Shown piece by piece: positions 1 through 12,539 of a DNA stretch of 64,000 nt. The position numbers and the translations under genes were made by a program. Origin of the DNA: Phaseolus vulgaris (taxonomy: Eukaryota; Streptophyta; Magnoliopsida; Fabales; Fabaceae); the NCBI RefSeq assembly GCF_000499845.2, contig NC_023753.2, forward strand, positions 9,811,791 through 9,875,790. The letters are read 5' to 3'. Numbering within the stretch: the first letter of the stretch is position 1; each line of letters begins with the position of its first letter. The notes under the pieces were generated by a model. It did not search any database, was not told the DNA's origin, and was given only the letters and a program-made list of their open reading frames with translations.

Positions 1-3000
1 CAAAAGAATGAAAAATAGATTATATTATACATGCCGTTATGGGCAGGGAACAAACAATAATAACGATAACATGCGTGTTTGCTTGTGTTAAATCCAAGAA
101 TAAACACCATTCACAACCCTTCTCAGTTAAACTCATTCCTTTTCTCTATCTCTCTCTCTACATGCCTGCACAGGCACAGCACATGCTTCTCTGCAGTACT
201 CTCACCATCCACATACCAAAACCAATAGCGGTGTGTTTGAGAGAGTTTGCGTGCTATTCGAGGCATTGGCTAAATATTGAAGCAGAAAAAGTTTTCTTTT
301 AAGATAAAAAAGGGACCAAAGGTTATATAATATATATGCTAAAATGACACTATATGTATATATAGTTACATATACTTCCGACAAATAATCAACTTCAAAT
401 TTGTCTTTACAACAACAATTGTAGCATGTGTACTTCAAAGCTGTCCAAACCAAATACAGTACCACCTTAAAAAGTTAAGCAAAACTTTGGTTAATTGTAA
501 CTAGAGAAGGGATTGTTTTGTTAGGATCTGGATGATTACTGCTAGTGTGGTATATATGTGATAAAATGATGAAAAGGGTTGCAGAAAATATAGAGAAAGA
601 ATTGAAGGGGGAGTGTGATGGAGTAGAATCTAACCGTGAGAGACACTTGCATACAAAGAGGAAGAGAGAGAGAGAAAGAGAAGCATAAGAACACAGAAAC
701 AAGACTGCAATTGGAGGCAGAGGCAGTACTGATGAGTGCACAAAACCAAGAGGGGAAGAGGGTCCAATAAAATCTGACACCAGGATTCCCACACTTGTTG
801 CTTCCAACACTCTACACGATAAAGCTAGCTAGCTACCTTCCCATCTCTTACCATTTTTAATCCCTGTTTTTCTCTTTCCCTTCTCAATCCTTTGCCAATT
901 TCTACATACCAAATCCAGGCCTACCTTAGCTTTTTTCTAGAACCACTCCATTAATTCTCACACACTCCAAACACCACCCAACTGCTCTTCCTTTTTTGAC
1001 TCTCATCTCCTTCTTCACACACCACTCACACTATTATTAATTCTTACCCTTTAATTGCTGCATTTCAAAAGCTGTTAATCATCCAAGTGTTTAACATTTA
1101 ATATCTGTACTTTTCACTGAAACATGCACATCAGTACATTCATTACTTAAATTAATTATTAGTATCTCAGACATGCATATAACATTTTATGAGTCTATGT
1201 TTGTCTTGTTCCTCTCCTCCTTATTGTCCCCAGTGCCATGTTCTCCCCTCTGCCCTCTGCTACCAATAATATATTGTCCATGGAATTTAACTTTTCTGTT
1301 GTTCTTACATTCACAAAAAACATGTACAATGCTATGGCTTCTTTCTATCCCCTTATAGCATATAACTTAATGATTCCCTCACTATTAAAAGAATTACTTG
1401 ACACACAAGAGACAGCTGTGAATCAGCTTACAGATAATTTACATATATTTTACCACTACCACATTGCTTTCAATTTGTATATTAGTTAACTATGCATCCT
1501 TCAAAATTCAAACCTGCTTCTGTAGCTACCCTTTCACTGCTTCTAAGGCTAATGCCACTGTGTTCTTTTTGAAATCAGTTTTGGTTTCATGTGAGAACCC
1601 ACAATGCTGAAATTAAACTAATTCAGAGCTAAATCTTATAACCAATAATATGTAGGATACACAACGTGCTCTCTACTAGCTAGCTAGCACTTAGAAGTCA
1701 GATTTTGTCAGTCATGAGACTATATATTAATAAACATACAGTCCAACATATTCATTGGACATGTTTGGCTATTTTTTTTCAAATATTGCAGCATACTTTT
1801 TACTTTTTTTAAACCTTTAATCACTCAAACCTAACGCATGCATACCAAATGTGGAAGATCTACATTCAAAATTTAGTTTATTTATTCGTATTTTCAATTC
1901 AGTGTTATTACATTTTCAAAGTTTAAACTGTTTTACACTTAAAAAATGACAAGAGACATTGAATATAAAACACTTTCTACTAAGTGAGAGAGTTTTAAAA
2001 CTTAATCACTTGTTTAATATTATGTTCAATGGAACATTTCTAACATATTATCATCCAAAGTCATGCTATATATTTACCTCTTTCTCTAACATATTTCTTC
2101 CACACACAACACCTATAGTCAACAAAATTTTAATTCAATCCTTATATCTTTCACAGGCATAAACATTTCTACCATTCTTTTTTCATGTAGTTCAACTTTT
2201 TTTTCAAGAAAATCCTTAGCCTTTTAGCTTCTAGGGCTAATATTTTTTCTTTTATCTTTGATTAAGATGTTTTCATGTCAAGACTAAAACATTTGATTTG
2301 TCTAAAATGACTATTAATTTACTTAAAAGAAAAGTTTAAAGGATTTCAACAATTAAAAGAGTAATCAACTATTTATGTTTATGAATAAAAATAATATGAA
2401 TAAAAATAATGATTTTAGAAAAATATTTGTTTTGATTCTCATTAATGATTGAGTTGTCACACTTTTTTATTTCTTTTTCCAGAACAGAATTCTTCACTGC
2501 AAATTGCTGCCGACAACTGTCGTATCTAGGGCTCACACTCCTTACTGTTATCAAGCTATAAAGTTTCAAAAAATAATAAACCTTGGGTACATTTTTAAAT
2601 AATCTAATGTTAATTCAATGACAACTATTATATTTTTATATTAAGAGTGAATTAATTTAAACTCTTCCCAAACACAGTACTCGTTCCTTTTTAATATTGC
2701 ATAGTTTTCAAATAAATCCTTAATATATTAAAAAATCTATGCAATATATTGGTTATTTAGTTGTGCTAGCAAATTAACAGTACATAAAAGTATACTAACT
2801 AGGTCGTAAAATGTGTATTAATCGTAAATTATTAAGAGCTTGTTATTTTAATTTTAATGTGACGTCCAAATATTATTGAATCTGAGTTTAATTTATAGAC
2901 ATCTAGTTGGAATAACCCTGTTATCACATCATATTAATTAATGAGATATAATGATCAAATCATATTAAAGCGTATGTAGAAAAAAAATTAAATAAAGAGA

Positions 3001-4130
3001 TTTTTTGTTGTTTAGTGGGAATTAATCTAATCTTTAGGTTAAAAAAATCATTGATTGCGTATTTTGTTCATTTGATGTTTTGGATCCTATCGTAGAAGAA
3101 TTTGCGGCCTTAGAGAGCTTACTGAAACGCATTCGTTTCTCAAACTTTACACTATTAAGTTATATTTATATAGTATAATTAGCATTACTTGTTGTGTAAA
3201 TCGGTATATTTTTAAATTTTGAAGATGGTAACTAATGATATAAATATTTATAATTTCATTATTTTTGTTTTGAATAATTTTTTAAAGTTTAAACAAGTAA
3301 TCAAATTCATTTTCAACTTTATAATTAAAAAAAAAATCATAATAATATTATTAAGAAGTAAAATTTAATTTAATTTTAAATTTTGTAAAGTGAGATATAC
3401 CTGTTTATATATTGTAATTTAGTATTATATATAACTAAATTTTTTGAAGGTAGAATATTATATCTATATCTATCTATACTTATATATAAAGAGGATTCCT
3501 CTTTATAATTGTTTATTTTTACACAAATTTTATCTGGTTCTATCCTTATTTAATATATATCATTTTATTAGTACAATGAGTTTGTCATTTCACATGAATT
3601 ACTTAAAAATAATTTTTTTTTTAATTTTAAAAATTAATATTAAGGGACAATTTTTATATGCAAAATAACTCTTCACTCTTCTCTTAATTCCTTATTTTAA
3701 GACAACAACAGAAAGATCTTCATCCTTATTTTGTTCTCATACCAAATCTTACATATCAAATAAAATAACCTTCATTTCCAATCATCCTTTCCACTCCATT
3801 TCAAGCAACTTTATTTTTTGGTAAAACCATCATTCTTTTGTATTTACCATCAAGTGAATCCTAACCTTATGTGAACATCATCACACTCTCCAACCCCAAA
3901 ATCACCAATTGAAGAAGAGAAAAAACTTGAAGAAGAAGAGAAACTCAGACAAAAGGAGAAGAAAAAAAGAGGTTGATTAATCAATTCATCATTTTTCTTT
4001 TACATGTTATTTTTTGCTTTTCAATTTTATCTCATCCAAAATACTTATGTATGTATATTAAATTTCTATCATCGTGGCAGTTGAGAAAAAAGGAAAATGT
4101 GGATACACAAGCGCAAAAACGTATGTGTTT
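1..4130. other. AT-rich intergenic DNA, no gene seen
   Basis: No open frame here looks like a protein. The longest ones (for example 475-810 on the minus strand) are low-complexity translations of CT/GA-rich DNA such as the GA run near 665-685. Pyrimidine-rich stretches at 850-1050 could belong to a promoter or leader of a gene outside the window, but nothing in the sequence proves that. I saw no RNA gene or clear transposon. Confidence 0.5.
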
Positions 4131-4142
4131 TAAATAGTAACA

Positions 4143-4560
4143 ACTTTTGGAGATAAAAGATAATGACTAAATTAGATAATATTGTATAAACTAAAAAATA
4201 TTAGTATCTAGAGTCGTTTCTATTATTAATAAAAATTTATAAAGTAATTTCTAAATTGGTATATAAATTAACCATACCAAGATTTTAGCTACTAATATTT
4301 AAGATTTCAAATTAATCTCTAAAAGATTAATAGAGACTAACTTAAGAATACGAAGTAATTAGTAACTAAAACTTTGAGTAATTAACGGTTAGATACTAAT
4401 ATAAAAACTACTTTATAAATTTTTATTAATAATAAAACCTACTTTAGATTCCAATAGTATTTTTAGTTTATAAAATATCTCTAATTTAAATAATATAATA
4501 ACTAATTATTTTAATTTTTAAAATTAATTTTTATTCAATAATACTTTTATAATGAATACA
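4143..4560. repeat. Decayed long-TIR MITE relic (copy A)
   Basis: This stretch is an imperfect palindrome built from the phrases seen in the intact MITE at 19929-20314: 'taatgactaaattaga', 'tttctaaattggtat', 'agctact', and the mirrored 'agatactaat' and 'ataactaattatttt'. The outer CACTACAAG termini are too mutated to place exactly. It has no coding capacity and is probably an old non-autonomous CACTA-like element. Confidence 0.5.
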
Positions 4561-7084
4561 AGGTGAATTGATATGACTTAACAAACTCCATTTAAAACAG
4601 ATTTTAATATCATATTAAAAAAATAAATAAATTTATAAAATAAAATTTATATTTTTAAAAAAAATTATAAAGTATTAAGATTGTATGGGAAAGGAATAGT
4701 AAGGAGTAGGGGTGGGACATTAGTTGTGTTATTTATTTTGATAGGGTTTCAGTTAGAAAAGTGTGTGATGAATAGTGATCCAACATGGCTGGGACAAAAA
4801 ACTGACCAAGCACTAAGCACCATGCCCCATAAAGGAGAAAACACAATCAAAAGGAACCTATTTATTCTATCATTCATATTCATCTGCATATATCTTAACC
4901 TCAACTCACATTATCAAATTAATTCAATTAATCAAACTAATCAATATCATTCAACCATATTATAATACTTTATTTCACTTCCTATAAAAGTTTTGCTTTT
5001 AATTTGCCAACGAATCACTTTCATTTCGCTTTCTATTCATTGCTTATGACTCATGCCTTTTTAGACCAACAAATCATCTTTCACTTCTTGCTCGATTACC
5101 ACGATTATGAAAAACTAATCAGTAGAATCTCATTTCTAAAAAATGCAGAAAACGTAAAATCAAAGAGTATTAGAATTAAAAAAAAAAATTATATATAATA
5201 CCTATAATATCTAGAAATTAAATTTATGAAAAAGTAACACAATCATGAGCCACAAATGAGATAAAATTATGAGATTGGACAAAACAAAAATATGATAATT
5301 AAAGTGTTGGAATATTGGTAGAGTTTGAGTCTCTTTTTACAGCAATTTCAACACTGTTAGGAGTCGCTTTATTAATATATATTTGTATTATTAGGACTAG
5401 TTTAATCTACAAATATATATAATAAAGTATGATAGATTCTATGATAACTATTTTATTTTATTGTGATTTGATGTTTTTTATATCATTATAATAATGTTAT
5501 TTTTTTTATTTTTTTACTCTGATGTTTTTTTATCTAAATATAAAAATATATGATAAGTTATCTTTTCCTTTTGTATATAATATTTATACATAAATTTAAA
5601 TTATAATAGTAATTAAAATATAAAATATTTTTATTATTTAAATATAATTTATTATAATAGTCATACAAGTATAATTTTTATATGAACATTATTTTTTCCA
5701 TCATCTTTTATATTATGTTTCATAAACTTTGGTTATTTTTCAATACTTTAGTCTATAGTTTTTAAGTCTATGTTAAGAATGCTTTGACTTTACTAAAAAA
5801 CTCATGTATTGGACTCATTATTTTTTATTTTTACAAATATTTTGTGATCATTGAAGTTAGGAAATAGTTACATGAATAAAAATATTGTACGTTTTATCAT
5901 TTAGTTTATTATTCAACGGGAATTTTAAGTATGCATAGTAATATCTGGTCATTTAAATTATTTTATAAGTCTTCAGACATAATTCATTATATATAATCTA
6001 GTAAATAAAGTCGCACACCAAAATTAATCATATTTCAATGACCTAATTGACTATATAATTAATTATTCTAATTAGAAGGGTGTTCTAAGCCCGTTACATT
6101 TAATCAATTGTTTTTGGAAATAATTTATTAAAAGCAAGTAAAGTGATCAAATTTGTTAAAAGACAATCAATTATTTATTAATTAAGATAATTGATTATTT
6201 TACTTAAAATAATTAATTATATATTAGGATAATCAATTATCAACATATATATCCTAGATTCTCAAATAAGTCCTAAAAATACAAAATAATTGATCATATT
6301 TTCCGTATTCTTCATCAATGTTTTTCTTAAATGGTTACAAAAATTTAACACATAATGGATTTACATTTACGCATTTTAAACATGAATATATACTCATATC
6401 ATTAAACATAATTTAAAGAGAGATACTTTTCCATACCTTGATTTAATTGAGATGGATTTAAGAATTTGTTGAACAAAAAACATGAAATTGGACACAAGAT
6501 TTATCCAAAGGATTTTCTTATTAACTAGAGAGTAAGGGTGTGATCCCCAACAAAAAAATAATATTAATTAGTTTTTACATTTCTTTGCCGAAATGGGGTA
6601 ATTTAGATTTAAGTAAAAAATGGATAGATTGTTTTTAACAAAAGTGGTAAATTTGTTATGATTAGTCTAAGCATTCGTACTAATGACCTACAACGTGCTT
6701 TAACCTAAATTATGTCTACTCATTCTAATTCTAACCAATTTGGTCCACTGCATAACAATTCAAATTGTGTGCACCACAATTCAAATTGATTATACTATAA
6801 TTGGTTTTCTAAATTTATTTATCATTTCTATTAAGTTCTATTTATTTTACAAAGTAGCTACTTACAAAGTAACTACTATAAATAAAACATGGCATAAAAA
6901 AAAATTCCACCATATTGACATACTCGCTAATAAATACTTATTTTTTTTTTAAATCTCGTCACACAAATCTAGATTTTTTTATTTTTTTATTATTATTGTG
7001 TTGTCAACATATGTATGATGTTTTTGTAAAAAAAATTCAACGTTTAAATCAATGTTCCATATATGTTTTTTTCAATTATGGAAG
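4561..7084. other. AT-rich intergenic DNA, no gene seen
   Basis: No gene-like frame, RNA gene or clear repeat boundary was found. Open frames at 4681-4965 and 6740-6952 have AT-driven composition and no recognisable domain. Confidence 0.5.
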
Positions 7085-8087
7085 ATAATTTGATACCAAA
7101 AATATGGGTAGTTAATTAAATATTAATTTAAAAATTTAGAAACTAATTTCATTGGTGCAGAAACATAGAATAAGTGCGGCTATTTCGAATTTATAAATGC
7201 GGCTTTATAACCGTATTTGATCAACACTCACTTGTAAATCAAGAAATACAAATGCTGCTATATAGCCACATTTATAAATACCATTTACAAGTGCGACTAT
7301 TTGTTTTAACTGCACTTGTATATGCCAAATCATTAAAAAAAAAATTAAAAATTTTAAAACATCGTCAATCTTGTGTGAATGCAACGTTGTGGCTCGGGAG
7401 CGCCAACAACAGCAGCGGCAACAGAAGCAGCGGCGGACAGGGGAGCAGCAACGGAGCAAACCAAAAAACCCACAAGAACCCACAAAGACAATGAAAGAGT
7501 ACTGAGCAATGCAAGAAACCAAACAATGTAAGAAAAACGAATGTCAGCCAACGAAATAGTGCTTCGAGACCACCAATGCAAGGAAAAAAAACATATATAA
7601 GAAAAACAAAAACATCTATGCATATATTTGTGAAAATGAAGAGGAAGAAAGAGAGCTCAAGAAACTTACATTGACACAAACGGAATGCAAATGCAGCAGA
7701 AGGAGACAAACTCAGAATGCGAACGCGAAACGAAGGCAAAGACGAGAAAGAAAGTATGAAATTGTGTGTGGCGCGCTTCAAAATTTAGGATAAAAAAGGA
7801 TTTACGAATGCGGCTAAAGGTAAAACCGCATTCTTTGATTTACAAGTGCAGCTATACAAATAGCCGCATTAGTAAATTAAAATAATTTCAAAAATGCCAC
7901 CGTGTTTTTTACGAAAGCGGGTAACACAAAAGCCGCACTAATTAAAGAGTATCATTTTCTTCTTTTTGCACCAGTGTTTTTTTTTAGTTTCTAAAATGGT
8001 TTATAATTTAGTCATTATAACAACTAATTATTTTTTATTTCTAAAATTAATTTCTATTTAATAATTTTGTTGTAATGATAAATACTA
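7085..8087. repeat. MITE relic (copy B) split by a CACTA-like insertion
   Basis: The right part (7977-8087) reads 'agtttctaaaatggttta', then 'taactaattattttttat', and ends in 'aataattttgttgtaatg', which is the right half of the MITE family seen intact at 19929-20314. The left part before 7150 ends in 'tttagaaactaattt', matching the left half. The element at 7150-7976 lies exactly between the two, so it inserted into this older MITE. Confidence 0.5.
7150..7976. mobile_element. CACTA-like non-autonomous DNA transposon, 827 bp
   Basis: The right end reads TTTTTGCACCAGTG, so its inward reading starts CACTGGTGCAAAAA, a CACTA-superfamily-type terminus. The left end is CATTGGTGCAGAAA, one substitution away over the first ten bases. 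Both sides are flanked by TTT (7147-7149 and 7977-7979), fitting the 3-bp duplication of the superfamily. The subterminal regions carry repeated AATGCGGCT-like motifs in both orientations, near 7172, 7196, 7250 and 7288 on the left and near 7806, 7830, 7850, 7861 and 7931 on the right. Such arrays are the usual transposase-binding sites. No transposase is encoded. Antisense open frames (7365-7781) are low complexity and probably not real genes. Confidence 0.75.
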
Positions 8088-8100
8088 TTACAGACGTAAT

Positions 8101-8186
8101 TTTGTATTATATTTGAGGTTAAACACGAGTTATCAAATTAATTTTTGTATTATATTTGAGGTTAAACACGAGTTATCAAATTAATT
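8101..8186. repeat. Perfect 43-bp tandem duplication
   Basis: The 43 bases at 8101-8143 are repeated without change at 8144-8186. The unit starts TTTGTATTATATTTGAGG and contains AAACACGAGTTATC. The absence of mutations suggests a recent slippage or repair duplication just outside the MITE relic. Confidence 0.85.
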
Positions 8187-11100
8187 TTGACATCAAAGAA
8201 ATATTCTACACACATGAATTTAGTTTCCTAATATGTACTTAGTTGAATTCTTATGAAGGTCTCCATCATAAATATTGAAGTGTCGTCAATCATTTATGAC
8301 ACAAATAGGTAATACTTATCTATTTATTTTTTTTAAATTGAATATTTCAAATCTTTACATTATAAATCATCTTGTCTTCTCTCCTTATTAATTAAAACTA
8401 TTTTTCATCATTTTTTCCCTAAAACTTCTCTCGAACTAGGGAGGTGGCTGAATCTTAAATCAGTTTTATCAGAGATTAAAATTTGATTTGAAATAAATTT
8501 CTCAGTTATCCTCGATTTCTCTCTCTCTCTCTCTCTTTCTCTTTTCTCTGTGGTCTTATATGTTTTAAAACCATTCCTTTAATTTTTGAAAATTTTGCAG
8601 GGAATTGTACTATTGAGTTATGAGTTTTGGATTAATATTGCATAAGTGTATGGTATTGTTTTGAATTAAATAGGGTGTTATGTAACCATATTTCGTTTTG
8701 CGAAAGAACTGCGATTATGAGAGAAAAACATGTTACATTAAGAGTTTTTTTTTTTATTTTTTATCAGCAGTTACATTAAGAGTAATGTTGTTTTGGAAGA
8801 ATAAAAATAGTTTAAAATTAGTAGAATTGAATTGGAAAATATCTTTATGCAATTTATCATTTTGTTATTGTTGCTGTTGTAAACAATTGGCTTATTTACC
8901 GGTAATTCAAAAATATTAATATATTAATAGTGTAATTTTGTTGATAAAAAAATTGATAGTATAAAAATATTTCCTGAAGTTTTAATGTTTATATTTTTTA
9001 GTAAAAAAGCTATGAAGTTATTTTTGTAGTGAAAAAAATATATTGTTTATTAATTTTATTAAATAATAAAATTATTTTTATTTTGTAAAGTAAAATAATT
9101 GAACATAAAGTATATAAAAATTGGTATAATATTATATATTTTTCAAATGAACTGCCCATTTCTAAACACGCAAGCTAATATTAATTTATTCCCTCTTGTA
9201 TTCTTTTCCATATAACCAAACATGCACTTTAAATTAAGATAATAATTGTCCTTCATATGGTTCCAGAACCAGTTGGAGTCTTGGAAGAGTTCCAAAACCC
9301 TACCACAGATGACCTGGCATGGTACAAAAAAACCTTTTCCATAGTTAACTAACAAAGCCATTAATCTTTCCACTGCCTTTGTTAAATCCAATAAATACGT
9401 ATAAGGACATCTTTAGTTTTATTATAAACAATTTATTCAATTTTAAGTTATTTAAATAAACTTCCCCACAAATACTTAGGAGAGAGAAAAAACATGAAAA
9501 AATATTATATTAAATTTTCCATAAATTTAAATCTTTTTTATACATAAATTAATTTGTAATTTTTTAATTTAAGTTCATAAAAAAATTCATTTAATTTCTT
9601 ATCCTCTCTAAAGTGTTTATACAAAATATTTTCAAATATTTTTCTTTTATATTTAATATAAATGTCAATAGATATTGTTATTGTATAAAGGTCGGTTGAA
9701 CAAGTTATCTTTTCCGTTGTAAACTCATTTCCTCTTTCAGATTCCTCCCTTAATGCTTGGACTTTGGCTATCGGTCGAAAGTGCACCTGTAAAAGTTCTC
9801 CGACGCACAAGTAAGTGTTCATTATGATGTTGCAATAAATATTATAATAATAATATATTTTTTTCTTTAATTGTTGTGCCTATCTTTGATGAACCATTGT
9901 ATCGTGGAGTTTAGATTCATATTTGTACCATAATTAAGAAGGTTTAGGATATTATCTAATTTTTTATATGGTTAGTTATGTCAATATACTTTGACATTAA
10001 TGCATTTTTTCTTATTGTGATTGGTATTGTAAGACCCCTAAGTGTACATATTTAGATATGGTTTGTTTGGAGGAGACTTAAAATATTTCACTTTCTTAAT
10101 AATAACTACAACTTGTGTTTATATTGATTTTTTAAATTTGTTTTTTAGCAAACAAAAGCTTGTTGTCTTAAGATTAGGGTGCGTTTAATTTAGTTTAGAC
10201 CATCTTTAACTATATTTAGTTGAAGTGAAAATTATACTCGAATCAATTTAAGAGTATTTTAAAATAATAAAATTGAATAAGATATGTGAATTATTGTAAA
10301 TCCCTTAATTGTGTTTGTATCGAGGATTTATTTGTATTTGAATGGGAAGTGAAGAATGAAGTGGTATGAAAATGGTGAGAAATGGTATATTATGGTAAAG
10401 ATGATTGAGCCTGGGAGCAATAAGGTGATTAAAAGGAGGAAGGAGAAAGAGAAGAGTTATGATTCGAAAAAGAAATGAAATGGTCCTGAAACCCTAGCCC
10501 ACCAGGGAATGAAGGAAGGGTATATAGCTTTTGAAACAGTGTTCCAAGAACACACAAGAGGTGCAGGACTCTGCAAGTACCATTCCTTCACTATTCCATC
10601 ACTTTAGACACAAAAAAATGTGTTATCAGATTAAATCATTACATTCACTATAAAGTCTCCTTCCATCATTTCTTTCCATAATCATTTCACACCAAATATA
10701 TGTATGGTCAAGGGCACAACCCTGCCACCACTCAATTGCACATTCTATAATCATCACAATTAATTATCTCTTCAATCTTCCACACATTTAACATCAAACC
10801 AAAATCGTTTAGGACATTTTCACCACACTCTCACTTATTTACCACTCAAAATAACCATAATTATTAATGCATAGTTGTGTCACTCTTATTACTCATAAAA
10901 AATTAATTTTATTGCTGATAAGAAAAATGACTTTTATTTATTCATTTTTGCTTGTATAAAAGTGGTATTACACTAAAAAATTATAGCAATTATTGTTATT
11001 ATATCATGAACAGCTTTACATAGAATATACGATATTACATTATTGTTGATGATAATATTTTTTAGATATCAGAATATCAATTTATTTGTTATCTAATATA

Positions 11101-11689
11101 ACATTATTACCTTTTATAGGCACATTAATTTTGATGTACATAACTTTTTTTTATAGAGACCACAAATATCTAAAAGTAAGTAAGGTGAAACTAGGATAAC
11201 ACTCTAAAACTACTATCGATAATAAATTCGTTCCTCCAAGTATTTATATAAAAGAAATTAAATATAATTTACATGAAAAAAATTTGTAATTCAAGAAAAT
11301 ATTAATAGTATAATATTCACGTGTATATACACACATTTATAAAATAGTTGAATTGATAAAATAATATTTTACATAAAACAAATACCTATTAATTGATCAC
11401 TTGTTTATATATATATAAATTTTTTTTATTTATGTGAATTTAATTTCAATAATTTATTATGGACTGAAATCCCTCATTTCAATTTATGCAGAGAAATCTA
11501 CATTTTTCAAACATATTAACATATTCTAAACCCATGAATCTCTTTTTATAATTTTTTGCTTTAAACAAAAATCTTTCATGAAAAATGAAAACCCTTATGC
11601 ATGTCTAAATAAATAAACCTCTTCTTAGTCGCATTGTAATAGGTTGTTTTGGATAAAAAATAATGTTTCTGAAGTAAAAAAATCTGAAA
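8187..11689. other. Intergenic DNA, no gene recognised
   Basis: It contains a CT microsatellite near 8518-8540 and otherwise AT-rich DNA. A minus-strand open frame at 9143-9391 (82 codons) has balanced composition with several Trp and Cys residues and a segment rich in N, W and K. I do not recognise it and see no exon signals or partner exons. 10320-10600 is less AT-rich than its surroundings, without a recognisable product. Confidence 0.4.
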
Positions 11690-11804
11690 TTGTGAAAAGG
11701 AGATGGGTTTATTCCATTAATGGTGAGGAGGACGTGGTTCTAAGTTCGTTACAAGTTGGAAGCCCGGAATACTAGTATAAGGAAGGAGGTCAGCGCTTCT
11801 GATT

Positions 11805-12530
11805 ATGAAAATAATTAGTTTGAATATACGAAGGTTATGGGGGAAACATTAAAAGAAGATATATGACAAATTTAATCGGTATGGAACAAGTAGGTATGGT
11901 CAGCTTACAAGAGACAAAGTGTTATGAGTTTGGTGCGGGAAATTGTTTTCTTTTATAGGGTTCTAACGATATCGAATGGGTTGAAAATAGAGCTTGTAAC
12001 AATGCTGGTGGGAGTATTACAATGTGGATGAAGAATTGTTTTCAGATGTTGAGGTCTTTTAACGGGAACAATTTTTCCATTATTGAAGGGGTTTGGAAGG
12101 TTGGTGGTGGTGTACATGTTACAATTGTGAATGCCTATTACTCGGGTTCATTGAGGGAAAAAAAGTTAATTTGGGACGAGATTTGTGAAGTGAGGACGAA
12201 TTATTTGAATAGGGTTTGGTGCATTGGGGGGGATTTTAATGCTATAAAAAGGAAGGAGGAGAGGAAAAGTTTTGCTTCCGTGTCAAACTACAACAGAGAA
12301 ATTAGGGAGTTTAATAATTTTATTAAAAAGTCTTAACTGTTGGATATCCCGATGATTGGCAGAAAATTTACTTGGTATAAACCAAATGAGTCTGTGAAAA
12401 GTAGAATCGATAGGGTTTTGGTTTCCAAGGAATGGTTGGAACATTGGCCAAATAATAAATAGTTTATTTATAGTAGATCGGTATCAGACCATTGCGCCCT
12501 GGTACTAAAAGACACATGTTCAGATTGGGG
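11805..12530 (+). pseudogene. LINE ORF2 endonuclease domain, broken
   Basis: The ATG at 11805 starts MKIISLNIRRLWG, the usual opening of plant L1 ORF2. The frame is then shifted and reopened. Near 12022-12336 it shows the catalytic-type motif GGDFNAI, and further on RIDRVLVS and SDHCAL (about 12484-12501), the conserved C-terminal motif of this nuclease family. Stops occur near 11850, 11957, 12334 and 12460. In living elements this domain nicks the target DNA to prime reverse transcription. Confidence 0.8.
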
Positions 12531-12539
12531 ACTGACACT

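Noticed and set aside
475..810. Minus-strand 111-codon open frame
   Set aside because: It is the translation of a GA/CT-rich stretch, with long runs of Ser and Leu, no domain, and no splice partners.
7365..7781. Antisense open frame of 138 codons in the CACTA-like element
   Set aside because: It is rich in Phe, Leu and Ser from purine-rich DNA on the other strand and resembles no transposase. It is better explained as non-coding interior.
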